The translations under genes were made by a program, and so were the position numbers. Shown piece after piece: positions 41,297 through 51,018 of a stretch of 54,997 nucleotides of DNA. The stretch spans positions 1 to 54,997 of the forward strand of contig NZ_JAUJUJ010000020.1 of assembly GCF_030711595.1 (NCBI RefSeq). The letters are read 5' to 3'. Origin of the DNA: Stenotrophomonas sp. YIM B06876. Lineage in GTDB: Bacteria > Pseudomonadota > Gammaproteobacteria > Xanthomonadales > Xanthomonadaceae. The notes under the pieces were generated by a model. The model searched no databases. It was not told the origin of the DNA and worked only from the letters and a program-made list of their open reading frames with translations. Each line of letters opens with the position of its first letter. Within the stretch, counting starts at the first letter, position 1.

Positions 41297-42088
41297 TCAC
41301 GGCGTCATCCACACCACGGTGGCCATGCGCCCGCTGCGGCGGTCGCGGCGGTGGGAAAAATACTTCTGCGCCTCGGCGATGGTGCACTGGGTGCCGCCAT
41401 GCAGGTCGGCCGCCCGCATCCCGGCGGCCTGCAGCCGCTGCCGGGCCAGCGCATACAGATCCGCCCGCCAGTGGCCGGGGCGGGTGGCGTGGAACGCGGC
41501 GGCCGCGGCAGGGTCGTGGGCGAGAAACGCGTCGCGCACGTCACTGCCGATTTCATAGTGCGCCGGTCCGGCGGCCGGCCCCAACCAGGCGATGACCTGT
41601 GCGGCCGGTGCGCGCATCGCCGCCAGTGTCGCCTCCAGCATGCCGTCGGCCAGCCCGCGCCAGCCGGCATGGGCGGCGGCCACTTCACTGCCATCGCGCG
41701 CGGCAAATACCACCGGCAGGCAATCGGCGGTGAGGATCGCCAGCACCACGCCGGGCACCGACGTCATCGCCGCATCGGCCTCCGGCTCCACCTCCACCCC
41801 TTGGGCCTGCGGCGGCGCGGTGAAGCGCAGCACGCCGGTCCCGTGTACCTGCCGCAACCAGTGCGGTGCCGATGGCAGGTGCGCCCGTGCGATCAGTTCA
41901 TCGCGGTTGCGCTGCACCTGCTGCGCATCGTCGCCATCGGCGGCGTAGCGGTTGCCCATGTTGAACTCGTCAAACGGCGCCTGCGAGCCGCCGGCACCGT
42001 GACGCAGCGTGGTGAACGCCTGCACCCCCGGCGGTGACGGCCAATCGGCCCACAGGGCGGGCAACCGCGGCTGGCCGGCGCCGGACAT
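41297..42088 (-). CDS. pgeF: Peptidoglycan editing factor / multicopper-like laccase domain protein PgeF (YfiH)
   Basis: 263 aa. The family's metal-binding residues are visible: His in LRQVHGTG, Cys in LTADCLPV and His in AAAHAGWRGL. YfiH proteins were named as polyphenol oxidases. Later work showed that members act as purine nucleoside phosphorylases or adenosine deaminases, and E. coli YfiH edits peptidoglycan precursors. Which activity dominates here is unknown. It starts 4 bases after the rluD stop on the same strand, the usual rluD-yfiH pairing; bamD is divergent upstream of rluD. Confidence 0.93.
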   Translation of the reverse strand: MSGAGQPRLPALWADWPSPPGVQAFTTLRHGAGGSQAPFDEFNMGNRYAADGDDAQQVQRNRDELIARAHLPSAPHWLRQVHGTGVLRFTAPPQAQGVEVEPEADAAMTSVPGVVLAILTADCLPVVFAARDGSEVAAAHAGWRGLADGMLEATLAAMRAPAAQVIAWLGPAAGPAHYEIGSDVRDAFLAHDPAAAAAFHATRPGHWRADLYALARQRLQAAGMRAADLHGGTQCTIAEAQKYFSHRRDRRSGRMATVVWMTP

Positions 42089-42092
42089 GCGT

Positions 42093-43076
42093 TCAGCGCC
42101 GCTCGCGTTCGGCGGCCTGCCGGGAGTCCTCGCGCAGCGCCTGCATCAGCGCCAGCATGTCGGCCGGCACCGGTGCGGTGTTGCGGATCGCCTCGCCAGT
42201 GACCGGATGTGCGAACTCCAGGGTTTCAGCATGCAGCGCCTGGCGCTTGAAGCCGCGCAGCGCGGCGACCAGTTCCTCGGTGGCGCCCTTGGGCAGGCGC
42301 AACGCGCCGCCGTACACCGGGTCACCGACGATCGGATATTTCAGATGCGCCATATGCACGCGGATCTGGTGGGTGCGGCCGGTTTCCAGGCGGCACTCCA
42401 GCGCGGTGTGGGCGCGGAAGCGCTCGCGCAGGCGGTAATGGGTGACCGCATCGCGGCCATCCTCGCGCACCGCCATGCGCAGGCGGTCGCGCGGGTGGCG
42501 GTCGATCGGCGCATCGGCGGTACCGCCGGACACCAGCGCCCCGACCACCACCGCCAGATACTGGCGGTGCACTTCACGCGCGGACAGCTGCTCCACCAGC
42601 GCGGTCTGCGCCTGCAGGGTGCGGGCCACCACCATCACCCCGCTGGTGTCCTTGTCCAGGCGGTGGACGATACCGGCGCGCGGTACCAGGGCCAGCGCCG
42701 GATCACGGAACAGCAGCGCGTTGACCAGGGTGCCGGTCGGGTTGCCGGCACCGGGATGGACCACCAGCCCGGCCGGCTTGTCGATCACGAACACCTGCTC
42801 GTCCTCGTACAGCACCGACAGCGGGATGTCCTCCGGCTCGGCCCGGATCTGGCTTTCCAGCACCACATTCAGGCTCGCCACCTCGCCGCCGCGCACCGGC
42901 TCACGCGGGCGCACCGGTTCGCCATCCAGCAGCACATCGCCGGACTTGATCCACTCGGTCAGCCGCGAACGGGAAAATTCAGGGAACAATTCGGCCAGAA
43001 CCGCGTCGAAACGGCGGCCGGCGGCGGTGTCGGGCACGACGGCCTGACGGGGGGATTCGGAGCGATTGTCGGACAT
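42093..43076 (-). CDS. rluD: 23S rRNA pseudouridine synthase RluD
   Basis: 327 aa from the ATG at 43076. An S4 domain (about 20-80) is followed by the pseudouridine synthase domain, with the catalytic motif HRLDKDTSG (138-146, catalytic D141, in line with D139 of E. coli RluD). It modifies U1911, U1915 and U1917 of 23S rRNA by family knowledge. It is divergent from bamD with 114 bp between starts, and is followed by pgeF, an arrangement common in gammaproteobacteria. Confidence 0.96.
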   Translation of the reverse strand: MSDNRSESPRQAVVPDTAAGRRFDAVLAELFPEFSRSRLTEWIKSGDVLLDGEPVRPREPVRGGEVASLNVVLESQIRAEPEDIPLSVLYEDEQVFVIDKPAGLVVHPGAGNPTGTLVNALLFRDPALALVPRAGIVHRLDKDTSGVMVVARTLQAQTALVEQLSAREVHRQYLAVVVGALVSGGTADAPIDRHPRDRLRMAVREDGRDAVTHYRLRERFRAHTALECRLETGRTHQIRVHMAHLKYPIVGDPVYGGALRLPKGATEELVAALRGFKRQALHAETLEFAHPVTGEAIRNTAPVPADMLALMQALREDSRQAAERERR

Positions 43077-43190
43077 AAGGGGGTACGCAGGAGGCGGAAT
43101 TGGGGGGCCAGGCGGCAACAGTCAGTCGCTGGACAGGCCACTAGGCTATCATCGCCCCTTCGTATTCCTGCCGCGTCCTGCCCAGAACCC

Positions 43191-44075
43191 ATGATCCGAC
43201 GCTCTTTCCCGCTGTCCGCGCCCGTCCGCCTCATCGCCCTTTTGCTGGTTCTGGTCTTCGTTGCCACAGGTTGCCACCGCGGCACCAAGGGCAAGAATCC
43301 GGAAGAAGGCATGCCGGTCGAGCAGTTGTACGAAAAGAGCCACAAACTGATGGAGGGCGGCAACTGGTCTGGCGCCGAATCCAGCTTCAAGCGGCTGCTG
43401 GCCCAGTACCCGTACGGTCCGTACACCGAGCAGGCGATGATCGAAACCGCCTACGCCCAGTACAAGGCCGGCAAGCACGATGACGCGGTGTCGAGCATCG
43501 ACCGCTTCATCCGCACCTATCCGACCCATCGCAACATCGCCTACCTGTATTACCTGCGTGGCCTGTCCAACAGCAACCGCGACACCGTGTTCCTGCGCCG
43601 CGTGTGGTCGCTGGACCCGAGCCGCCGCGACCTGTCCACCCCGCGCCAGGCCTATGCCGACTTCAACACCGTGGCCGAGCGCTACCCGAACAGCCGCTAC
43701 GCCGCGGACGCGCGCCAGCGGATGGTCGAACTGCGCGACGTGTTCGCCCAGCACGAGCTGGACGACGCCCTGTATTACCTGCGCCGCAGCGCCTGGGTGT
43801 CGGCCGCCGGCCGCGCCAGCTACCTGCTGGAAACCTACCCGCAGAGCGCCTACCAGTACGACGCGGTAGCCGCGCTGGGCGAGGCCTATACCCGCCTGGG
43901 CAACAAGGCCCTGGCCGCCGACGCCCGCCGCGTGCTCGAACTGAACCAGCCCGATCACCCGTGGTTGAAGGGCAATTGGCCGAAGTATCCGTGGATGGTG
44001 CGCAAGCTCAACCCGTTTGCCGGCGAGAAGTCCGCCAGCACCGGCCAGCGCAATGCCACGATGACCCGCAAGTAA
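43191..44075 (+). CDS. bamD: Outer-membrane protein assembly factor BamD
   Basis: 294 aa from the ATG at 43191; the long open frame upstream is antisense to rluD. A signal peptide with lipobox VATGC puts the acylated cysteine at residue 28. Five TPR-like repeats follow (for example WSGAESSFKRLLAQYPYGPYTEQAMIETAYAQYKAGK), ending in an unstructured tail. BamD is the essential lipoprotein partner of BamA. A terminator follows. Confidence 0.96.
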   Translation: MIRRSFPLSAPVRLIALLLVLVFVATGCHRGTKGKNPEEGMPVEQLYEKSHKLMEGGNWSGAESSFKRLLAQYPYGPYTEQAMIETAYAQYKAGKHDDAVSSIDRFIRTYPTHRNIAYLYYLRGLSNSNRDTVFLRRVWSLDPSRRDLSTPRQAYADFNTVAERYPNSRYAADARQRMVELRDVFAQHELDDALYYLRRSAWVSAAGRASYLLETYPQSAYQYDAVAALGEAYTRLGNKALAADARRVLELNQPDHPWLKGNWPKYPWMVRKLNPFAGEKSASTGQRNATMTRK

Positions 44076-44096
44076 TCGGCGGGTTCAGCCGCACAA

Positions 44097-44127
44097 GAAA
44101 GGGGCCGCAAGGTCCCTTTTCTGTTTG
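44097..44127 (+). terminator. Rho-independent terminator after bamD
   Basis: A 9-bp stem (AAAGGGGCC / GGTCCCTTT, one G-T pair) with a GCAA tetraloop is followed by TTCTGTTTG. It starts 22 bases after the bamD stop. Confidence 0.88.
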
Positions 44128-44153
44128 CGCCGTATCGGATGGACCCGCCGTGG

Positions 44154-44176
44154 CTGCGACCGCTGGTCGCCACTAC
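44154..44176 (-). repeat. Isolated GTAG palindrome, single copy
   Basis: Read on the minus strand, a GTAG head (44176-44173) is followed by a 6-bp stem GCGACC/GGTCGC with a 3-base loop. It is a third GTAG stem type in the window, and it occurs once, between bamD and nadE. The head plus palindrome fits the SMAG-type REP pattern; a single copy is weaker evidence than the arrays. Confidence 0.6.
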
Positions 44177-44276
44177 CGGCACCCCGCGGCTGCATGCGCG
44201 CCGATGCGCCTGGGCACCGCGGTAGCGCCGGATTGCCCGGCCGCCGGTGCAATGCACGCCGGCACCGGCCGCCTCT

Positions 44277-45914
44277 TCAGCCGCGATAGCCGTTGCTGAT
44301 CGGATAGCGCCGCTCGCGCCCGAACGCGCGCCGCGACACCTTCGGCCCGGGCGCGGCCTGGTGCCGCTTCCACTCGCCGGTCCGCACCAGCCGCAGCACC
44401 CGGTCCACCACCTCGGCGGCATAACCGGCGGCGACCATCTCCTCGCGCGACTGCTCCTGGTCGATATGGCGGTACAGGATGCCGTCCAGCACGTCATAGG
44501 CCGGCAGCGAATCCTGGTCGGTCTGGTTGGCGCGCAGCTCGGCCGACGGCGGCCGCGCGATCACCGCCGGCGGAATCACCGGCGCCCCGCCCACCGTATT
44601 GCGCCATTTGCACAGCCCGAACACCTCCGTCTTGTACAGGTCCTTGAGCGGCGCATAGCCGCCGCACATGTCGCCATAGATGGTGGCGTAGCCCACCGCG
44701 TATTCGCTCTTGTTGCCGGTGGTCAGCAGCAGCCCACCGAACTTGTTGGCCAACGCCATCAGGATCATGCCGCGGCTGCGCGACTGCAGGTTTTCCTCGG
44801 TGACGTCCGCCGCATGGCCCTCGAACATCGGCCCCAGCGCAGCCATCAGGCCTTCGAACACCGGCTCGATCGACACCGCCTCCAGCTTCACCCCCAGCGC
44901 GCGGCACTGCTCGGCGGCCAGATCGTTGGACATCCCGGCGGTATAACGCGACGGCAACCGCACCGCGGTGACGTTGTCGGCGCCCAGCGCATCCACCGCC
45001 AGCGCCAGCACCAGCGCCGAGTCGATGCCGCCGGACAGGCCCAGCCACACCCTGTCGAAGCCGTTCTTGTGGCAGTAGTCCTTCAGGCCGCGGGTGATCG
45101 CGCGCCAGGCCAGCGCGTCCATGCTCTCGTCGCCATCATCGATCCAGCGCAGCGGCATGAAACGGCGTGCGGCCACGTCATAGTCGACCACCAGCATTTC
45201 GTCGGCAAACGCCACTGCGGCCGGGTGCACGGTGCCATCGCCATCGGCCACTACCGATGCGCCATCGAACACCACCGCGTCCTGCCCGCCCACGGTGTTG
45301 AGGTAGACAATGCCCACGCCACTCTCACGGGTACGCTCGGCCAGCAGCGCATCGCGCTGGGCGTGCTTGCCACGCTCATACGGTGACGCGTTGGGCACCA
45401 GCACCAGCTCGGCACCGGCGGCGACAGTGCCGGCCAGCGGCTCGGTAAACCACAGGTCTTCGCAGACCAGCAGGCCCAGGTTCACGCCATTGACCGCGAA
45501 CACGCAGCTGCCACCCTCCGGGTCGACATCGAAATAGCGGCGCTCGTCGAACACCGCGTAATTGGGCAGTTCGCGCTTGTGGTAGGTGAGATCGACCGCG
45601 CCATCGCGCAGCACACTGGCGGCGTTATAGACCACGCTGCCGGCACTCTGCGGCCAGCCCACCACCGCGACGATGCCCTGCACCGCGGCCGCGATCCGTG
45701 CCAGCGCCTGCTGGCAATCGCGCAGGAAGCCCGGGCGCAGCAGCAGGTCCTCCGGCAGATAGCCACTGATGGCCAGTTCCGGAAACAGCACCACATCGGC
45801 CCCGAATTCGTCACGGGCCTCACGGATCAACTCGATGATGCGCTCGCTGTTGCGCGCGACCGCCCCGACCGGGAAGTCGAACTGGGCCATGGCAATGCGC
45901 AGGGTCTGGGACAT
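44277..45914 (-). CDS. nadE: Glutamine-dependent NAD+ synthetase
   Basis: 545 aa from the ATG at 45914. The N-terminal nitrilase-like glutaminase domain (about 1-260) shows the Glu-Lys-Cys triad as E46, K113 and C151. The C-terminal synthetase domain has the PP-loop SGGIDSA and the motif TTGNKSEYAVGYATIYGDMCGGY. It makes NAD+ from deamido-NAD+, using glutamine as nitrogen donor. Its start lies 1 base after the stop of the upstream DUF559 gene, so the pair is likely translated from one message. Confidence 0.97.
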   Translation of the reverse strand: MSQTLRIAMAQFDFPVGAVARNSERIIELIREARDEFGADVVLFPELAISGYLPEDLLLRPGFLRDCQQALARIAAAVQGIVAVVGWPQSAGSVVYNAASVLRDGAVDLTYHKRELPNYAVFDERRYFDVDPEGGSCVFAVNGVNLGLLVCEDLWFTEPLAGTVAAGAELVLVPNASPYERGKHAQRDALLAERTRESGVGIVYLNTVGGQDAVVFDGASVVADGDGTVHPAAVAFADEMLVVDYDVAARRFMPLRWIDDGDESMDALAWRAITRGLKDYCHKNGFDRVWLGLSGGIDSALVLALAVDALGADNVTAVRLPSRYTAGMSNDLAAEQCRALGVKLEAVSIEPVFEGLMAALGPMFEGHAADVTEENLQSRSRGMILMALANKFGGLLLTTGNKSEYAVGYATIYGDMCGGYAPLKDLYKTEVFGLCKWRNTVGGAPVIPPAVIARPPSAELRANQTDQDSLPAYDVLDGILYRHIDQEQSREEMVAAGYAAEVVDRVLRLVRTGEWKRHQAAPGPKVSRRAFGRERRYPISNGYRG

Positions 45915-45915
45915 G

Positions 45916-46326
45916 TCAGCCGCCTTGTACGGGGTCCTTCTGCAACGCAGAGGGAGGAAGGGGGGAACGAAGAACAAGCAGCGATCGCGCGATCACGTCG
46001 CAGATGCCATCGGTATTCGCCAATGCCTCATTATTCCAGAAGCGCAGCACGTCAAAGCCGCTTGCGCGCAGGAAGGCATCCCGCCGCAGGCCCCGCGCTG
46101 CGTCCAGATGCTGGCTGCCGTCCAGCTCGATCACCAGACGGCACTCCAGACAGATGAAATCGACGATATACGGCCCCAGCGGCCATTGCCGGCGGAATTT
46201 GCAGTCCAACAACCGGCGATTGCGCAGCCGGCGCCACAGGCAGCGCTCGGCCTCGGTCATATTGCGCCGCAGAAACCGTGCGAATCGGGTCTTCCGGCCC
46301 TGGTGCATACCTGCCCCCGTACCCAT
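45916..46326 (-). CDS. DUF559 (Vsr-like endonuclease domain) protein
   Basis: 136 aa from the ATG at 46326; a start at 46308 is equally possible and one at 46359 less so. The DUF559 core is visible: MTEAERCLWRRLRNRRL, KFRRQWPLGPYIVDFICLECRLVIELDGSQHL, and GFDVLRFWNNEAL near the C-terminus. The D-x(n)-ExD-like residues in IVDF and IELDGSQH are those of the restriction-endonuclease-like fold shared with the Vsr mismatch nuclease. Function in DNA repair is inferred from the fold only. It abuts the repeat block at 46401-46936. Confidence 0.87.
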   Translation of the reverse strand: MGTGAGMHQGRKTRFARFLRRNMTEAERCLWRRLRNRRLLDCKFRRQWPLGPYIVDFICLECRLVIELDGSQHLDAARGLRRDAFLRASGFDVLRFWNNEALANTDGICDVIARSLLVLRSPLPPSALQKDPVQGG

Positions 46327-46465
46327 GAACGATCCGCCGAGGTTGCCACGGACGCTCACTTCAGCGCGTCGGTGCTCGCCGACAGGGGTTGTCAGGAAAG
46401 GGCGCCCTCACCCCCAACCCCTCTCCCGCAGGCGGGAGAGGGGGGAAAAGCCGCGCCCGGAACTC

Positions 46466-46629
46466 TTCCGGCCTTTCCGGCCTTTCCGGCCTTTCCGGCC
46501 TTTCCGGCCTTTCCGACTTTCCCGACTTTCCCGACTTTCCCGACTTTCCCGACTTTCCCGGCTTTCTGAGCTTTCTGAGCTTTCTGAGCTTTCTGAGCTT
46601 TCTGAGCTTCCTGAGCTTCCTGAGCTTTC
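46466..46629. repeat. Tandem 9-bp repeat array (about 18 copies)
   Basis: Three blocks of 9-mers follow each other: CCTTTCCGG (about 5 copies), GACTTTCCC (about 5) and GAGCTTTCT (about 7), all with the core CTTT. Because the period is divisible by three and the units lack stops, several frames stay open across it on both strands, giving artefactual open reading frames. Such an array is prone to slippage. Confidence 0.9.
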
Positions 46630-46689
46630 AGGGTTTTTACCAGTCCCTCCTTGCCGCCTACTCTTCGTCCGCCAGTGCCGGACACATCT

Positions 46690-46869
46690 TCTGTTTCTGG
46701 CTTCTGTTTCTGGCTTCTGCTCCTGGCTCCTGCTCCTGGCTCCTGGCTCCTGCTCCTGCTCCTGGCTCCTGCTCCTGGCTCCTGCTCCTGCTCCTGGCTC
46801 CTGCTCCTGCTCCTGCTCCTGGCTCCTGGCTCCTGGCTCCTGCTCCTGCTCCTGGCTTCTGCTTTTCGC
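46690..46869. repeat. Tandem 6/7-bp repeat array
   Basis: Mixed units TGCTCC and TGGCTCC alternate for about 150 bases, preceded by TGTTTC/TGGCTTC variants. The irregular 6/7 mixture breaks the frame, which argues against coding. Confidence 0.85.
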
Positions 46870-46958
46870 TTCTGCCTCGGCACCTCCCTTCTCCCACTTT
46901 GTGGGAGAAGGTGCCCGCAGGGCGGATGAGGGCGCCTTTGCATTTCTCCAGAAAGCAG

Positions 46959-46980
46959 AAGGCCGCCCGAGGGCGGCCTT
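46959..46980 (-). terminator. Terminator-like hairpin after sucD
   Basis: A perfect 10-bp stem (AAGGCCGCCC / GGGCGGCCTT) with a 2-base loop lies 28 bases beyond the sucD stop (minus strand). The following bases (CTGCTTTCTG) contain only a poor T run. Confidence 0.7.
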
Positions 46981-47008
46981 CCTTGCATCACTCGAAAGCG
47001 ATGCCGGC

Positions 47009-47881
47009 TTACTTCATCAGCGACGCGATTGCCGCACCCAGATCGCCCGGCGAGCGGACGGTCTTGACGCCTGCCGCTTCCATCGCCGCGAACTTGCCAG
47101 CCGCAGTGCCCGAACCGCCCGAGGCGATGGCGCCGGCGTGGCCCATGCGCTTGCCCGGAGGCGCCGAGGCGCCGGCGATGAAGCCGACGACCGGCTTCTT
47201 CACGTGGGCCTTGATGTACTCGGCACCGGCTTCCTCGGCGTCGCCGCCGATTTCGCCGACCATGATGATGCCTTCGGTCTGCGGGTCTTCGTTGAACAGC
47301 TTCAGGCAGTCGACGAAGTTCAGGCCGTTGATCGGGTCGCCACCGATACCGATGACGGTGGACTGGCCCAGGCCGGCAGCGGTGGTCTGCTTGACGGCTT
47401 CATAGGTCAGGGTGCCCGAGCGCGACACGATGCCGATCTTGCCCGGCATGTGGATGTGGCCCGGCATGATGCCGATCTTGCACTGGCCCGGGGTGATCAC
47501 GCCGGGGCAGTTCGGGCCGACCAGGGTCACGTCCGGATGCGACTTCAGCACGTTCTTGACGCGCAGCATGTCCAGCACCGGGATGCCTTCGGTGATGCAG
47601 ACGATAACCTTGATGCCGGCAGCTGCGGCTTCCAGGATCGCATCGGCGGCGAATGCCGGCGGCACGTAGATCACCGACGCATCGGCGCCGGTGGAGGCCA
47701 CGGCTTCGCGCACGGTGTTGAACACCGGCAGTTCGATATGGGTGGTGCCACCCTTGCCCGGGGTCACGCCGCCCACCACCTGGGTGCCGTACTCGACCAT
47801 CTGCGTGGCGTGGAAGGTGCCCTGCTGGCCGGTGAAGCCCTGCACGATGACCTTCGTGTTCTTGTTGATCAAAACAGACAT
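47009..47881 (-). CDS. sucD: Succinyl-CoA synthetase alpha subunit
   Basis: 290 aa. The N-terminal CoA-binding Rossmann domain ([18 protein letters not shown]) and the active-site region with the phosphohistidine H248 in [10 protein letters not shown] are clear. Together with SucC it interconverts succinyl-CoA and succinate with ATP/GTP formation in the TCA cycle. It starts 24 bases after the sucC stop, so the two form an operon. Confidence 0.98.
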   Translation of the reverse strand: MSVLINKNTKVIVQGFTGQQGTFHATQMVEYGTQVVGGVTPGKGGTTHIELPVFNTVREAVASTGADASVIYVPPAFAADAILEAAAAGIKVIVCITEGIPVLDMLRVKNVLKSHPDVTLVGPNCPGVITPGQCKIGIMPGHIHMPGKIGIVSRSGTLTYEAVKQTTAAGLGQSTVIGIGGDPINGLNFVDCLKLFNEDPQTEGIIMVGEIGGDAEEAGAEYIKAHVKKPVVGFIAGASAPPGKRMGHAGAIASGGSGTAAGKFAAMEAAGVKTVRSPGDLGAAIASLMK

Positions 47882-47905
47882 GAATTAATTCCTAGTCTCG
47901 TGGGT

Positions 47906-49069
<1,164 letters not shown>

Positions 49070-49337
49070 GCGTCACCGTGGGAAAAGGAACAACCGCCAC
49101 GCATACCGCAAGGCCGGAAACAGGCCTTCATGCGGGCGGGCGGGCCGGATATTGTCGCCGACCGCGGCCCGGCAAGCAAAGAAGTCCGTACCAGCGGCCG
49201 CCACACCTGCCTTTTCCCGCGCATATTCAATCACTTGCCGGTGATCCCGGGCCACCGGCGCAGCGGCCCGATGCGCCGCGATGGCGCCGGCGGCCACGCC
49301 CTATACTGGCCGCCGTCGTCAGGATAGGAGTTCCGGC

Positions 49338-50951
49338 GTGTCGCCCAGTCCTTCGCTCATCGATCGCATCGAATCGATCCCGCGCCGCGAACTGTATTTT
49401 TTCGCGCTGTACCGGGTGCTGGTGGCCTCGCTGATCGCCGCGCTGCTGTTCAGCCCGCTGTCGATGCTGGTCGGCGAGGCGAATCACCCGCGCCTGGCCG
49501 ATATCGTCTCGATCAGCTATCTGGCCGTCTCGCTCGGCCTGCTGCTGTGGGGCCGCAACGAGCGCTGGCTGGACACCATCGTGTTCTGGAGCGTGGCCAG
49601 CGACATCCTCGCCGCCACCCTGCTCACCCATGCCCTGCCCGGGGCCAGTGCCGGCATTTCGATGTCGCTGCTGTTCAACATCGCCGCCGCGGCGATGCTG
49701 CTGCCGCTGGCGCGCGGCATGCTGATCGCGGTGCTGGCCAGTGCCGCCACGGTGGTCGAATTCGGCTGGCGCGCGCTCGAAGGCGATGGCACCGCCCGCA
49801 CCGTCGCCGAGCTGGCCATGTTCATCACCAGCTATCTGGCGCTGGCCTACATCAGCCACCAGATCGGCCATCGCGCCCGCCGCAACCAGCAGCTGGCCGA
49901 CCAGCGCGGCGCCGAAGTGGCCAACCTGTTCGAGATCAACGAGCTGATCATCCGCCGCATGCGCACCGGGGTGCTGGTGGTCGATGGCGAAGGCCGGATG
50001 ACCCTGGCCAACGAAGCGGCTTCGGCGCTGCTCGGCGATGGCGGCAGTGACCTGGCCGGCGGCCGCGTTGGATTGGCCAGCGTGGCCCCGGAGCTGGGCC
50101 GCCGCCTGCAACGCTGGCGCAATGGCTGGGCCGAAGACGAGCTGCCGTTGCAACTGGCCCCCGACCAGCCCGAGATCCAGCCCCGCTTCGCCCGCCTGCT
50201 GGCCGACAGCGACCTGACCCTGGTGTTCCTGGACGACTCCACCGTGGTCTCGCGCCGCGCCGAATCGCTGACCCTGTCCACCCTGGGGCGGTTCTCGGCC
50301 AGTCTCGCCCACGAGATCCGCAATCCGCTGGCCGCGATCAACTACGCCACCCAGCTGCTGGAAGAATCCACCGATATCGGCGATGCCGACCGCCGCCTGC
50401 TGCAGATCATCCACCAGCAGTGCCAGCGCACCAACGGCATTGTCGAAAGCGTGCTCGGCCTGGCCCGGCGCGAGCGCGCCAACCCGGAAAACCTGGAGCT
50501 GAGCAGCTTCGTACGCCGCTTCGTACTGGAATACCGGCAGAGCCTCTCGATCGAGACCGACAGCCTGGAAGTGATCATCAACCAGTCCTCGGTGACCGCG
50601 CTGATGGACCCCCGGCACCTGCACCAGATCCTCACCTCGCTGGTGCACAACGCGCTCAAGTACGGGCGCATCGCCGAAGAGCCGGCGCGGGTGCGGCTGC
50701 GGGTGGCCACCGCCGAACGCAGCGCGGTGATCGATGTGATGGACCGCGGCCCGGGCATTCCCGACGCGGTGGCCGCGCAACTGTTCCGGCCGTTCTACAC
50801 CACCTCCGAACACGGCACCGGGCTGGGCCTGTATATCGCCAAGGAGCTGTGCCGCGCCAACCAGGCCCAGCTGGACTACATTTCGGTGCCGGCCGGCGGC
50901 GCCTGCTTCCGCGTGATCATGGCCGCGCCGCAGGCGATTCTGGCCGGGTGA
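49338..50951 (+). CDS. pilS: Type IV pilus two-component sensor kinase PilS
   Basis: 537 aa from the GTG at 49338, chosen because AGGAG lies 7 bases upstream. About six membrane helices fill residues 20-175. A PAS-like domain spans about 195-300. The HisKA box SLAHEIRNPLAA carries the phosphoaccepting H325, and the ATPase domain shows DRGPGIPD and GTGLGLYIAKEL. PilS senses pilin level in the membrane and phosphorylates PilR, known from Pseudomonas. pilR follows in the same direction after 67 bases. Confidence 0.95.
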   Translation: MSPSPSLIDRIESIPRRELYFFALYRVLVASLIAALLFSPLSMLVGEANHPRLADIVSISYLAVSLGLLLWGRNERWLDTIVFWSVASDILAATLLTHALPGASAGISMSLLFNIAAAAMLLPLARGMLIAVLASAATVVEFGWRALEGDGTARTVAELAMFITSYLALAYISHQIGHRARRNQQLADQRGAEVANLFEINELIIRRMRTGVLVVDGEGRMTLANEAASALLGDGGSDLAGGRVGLASVAPELGRRLQRWRNGWAEDELPLQLAPDQPEIQPRFARLLADSDLTLVFLDDSTVVSRRAESLTLSTLGRFSASLAHEIRNPLAAINYATQLLEESTDIGDADRRLLQIIHQQCQRTNGIVESVLGLARRERANPENLELSSFVRRFVLEYRQSLSIETDSLEVIINQSSVTALMDPRHLHQILTSLVHNALKYGRIAEEPARVRLRVATAERSAVIDVMDRGPGIPDAVAAQLFRPFYTTSEHGTGLGLYIAKELCRANQAQLDYISVPAGGACFRVIMAAPQAILAG

Positions 50952-51018
50952 GCCTGCCGCGGCACGCGCGCGGCAACACGATTTGTCGGAAAGTGCCGTC
51001 CTCGGCTATCTTTCGGGC

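Larger units (their letters stand above)
46401..46936. mobile_element. Composite repeat block with inverted ends, possible MITE-like element
   Basis: The 649-bp gap between the DUF559 gene and sucD is mostly one block. It is bounded by a perfect inverted 10-bp repeat, GGCGCCCTCA (46401-46410) and TGAGGGCGCC (46927-46936). Just inside each end sits a long hairpin: left 46418-46443 (12-bp stem around CTCTCCCGC), right 46887-46911 (11-bp stem around TTCTCCCAC). Between them lie two tandem arrays. The ends with a CCCTC-rich motif and a CTCTCCC hairpin resemble short intergenic repeats widespread in Xanthomonadaceae and other proteobacteria. Mobility is inference; there is no transposase and no clear target duplication. 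Confidence 0.45.

Noticed and set aside
42009..43190. N-terminal extension of bamD to 42009
   Set aside because: The extension is antisense to rluD; the lipoprotein signal starting at 43191 clearly marks the true start.
46392..46991. Minus-strand frame coding for KAG/KVG/KAQ and RS/QE repeats
   Set aside because: It is the tandem arrays read as codons; the 6/7-bp irregular array breaks any conserved phase and there is no start context.
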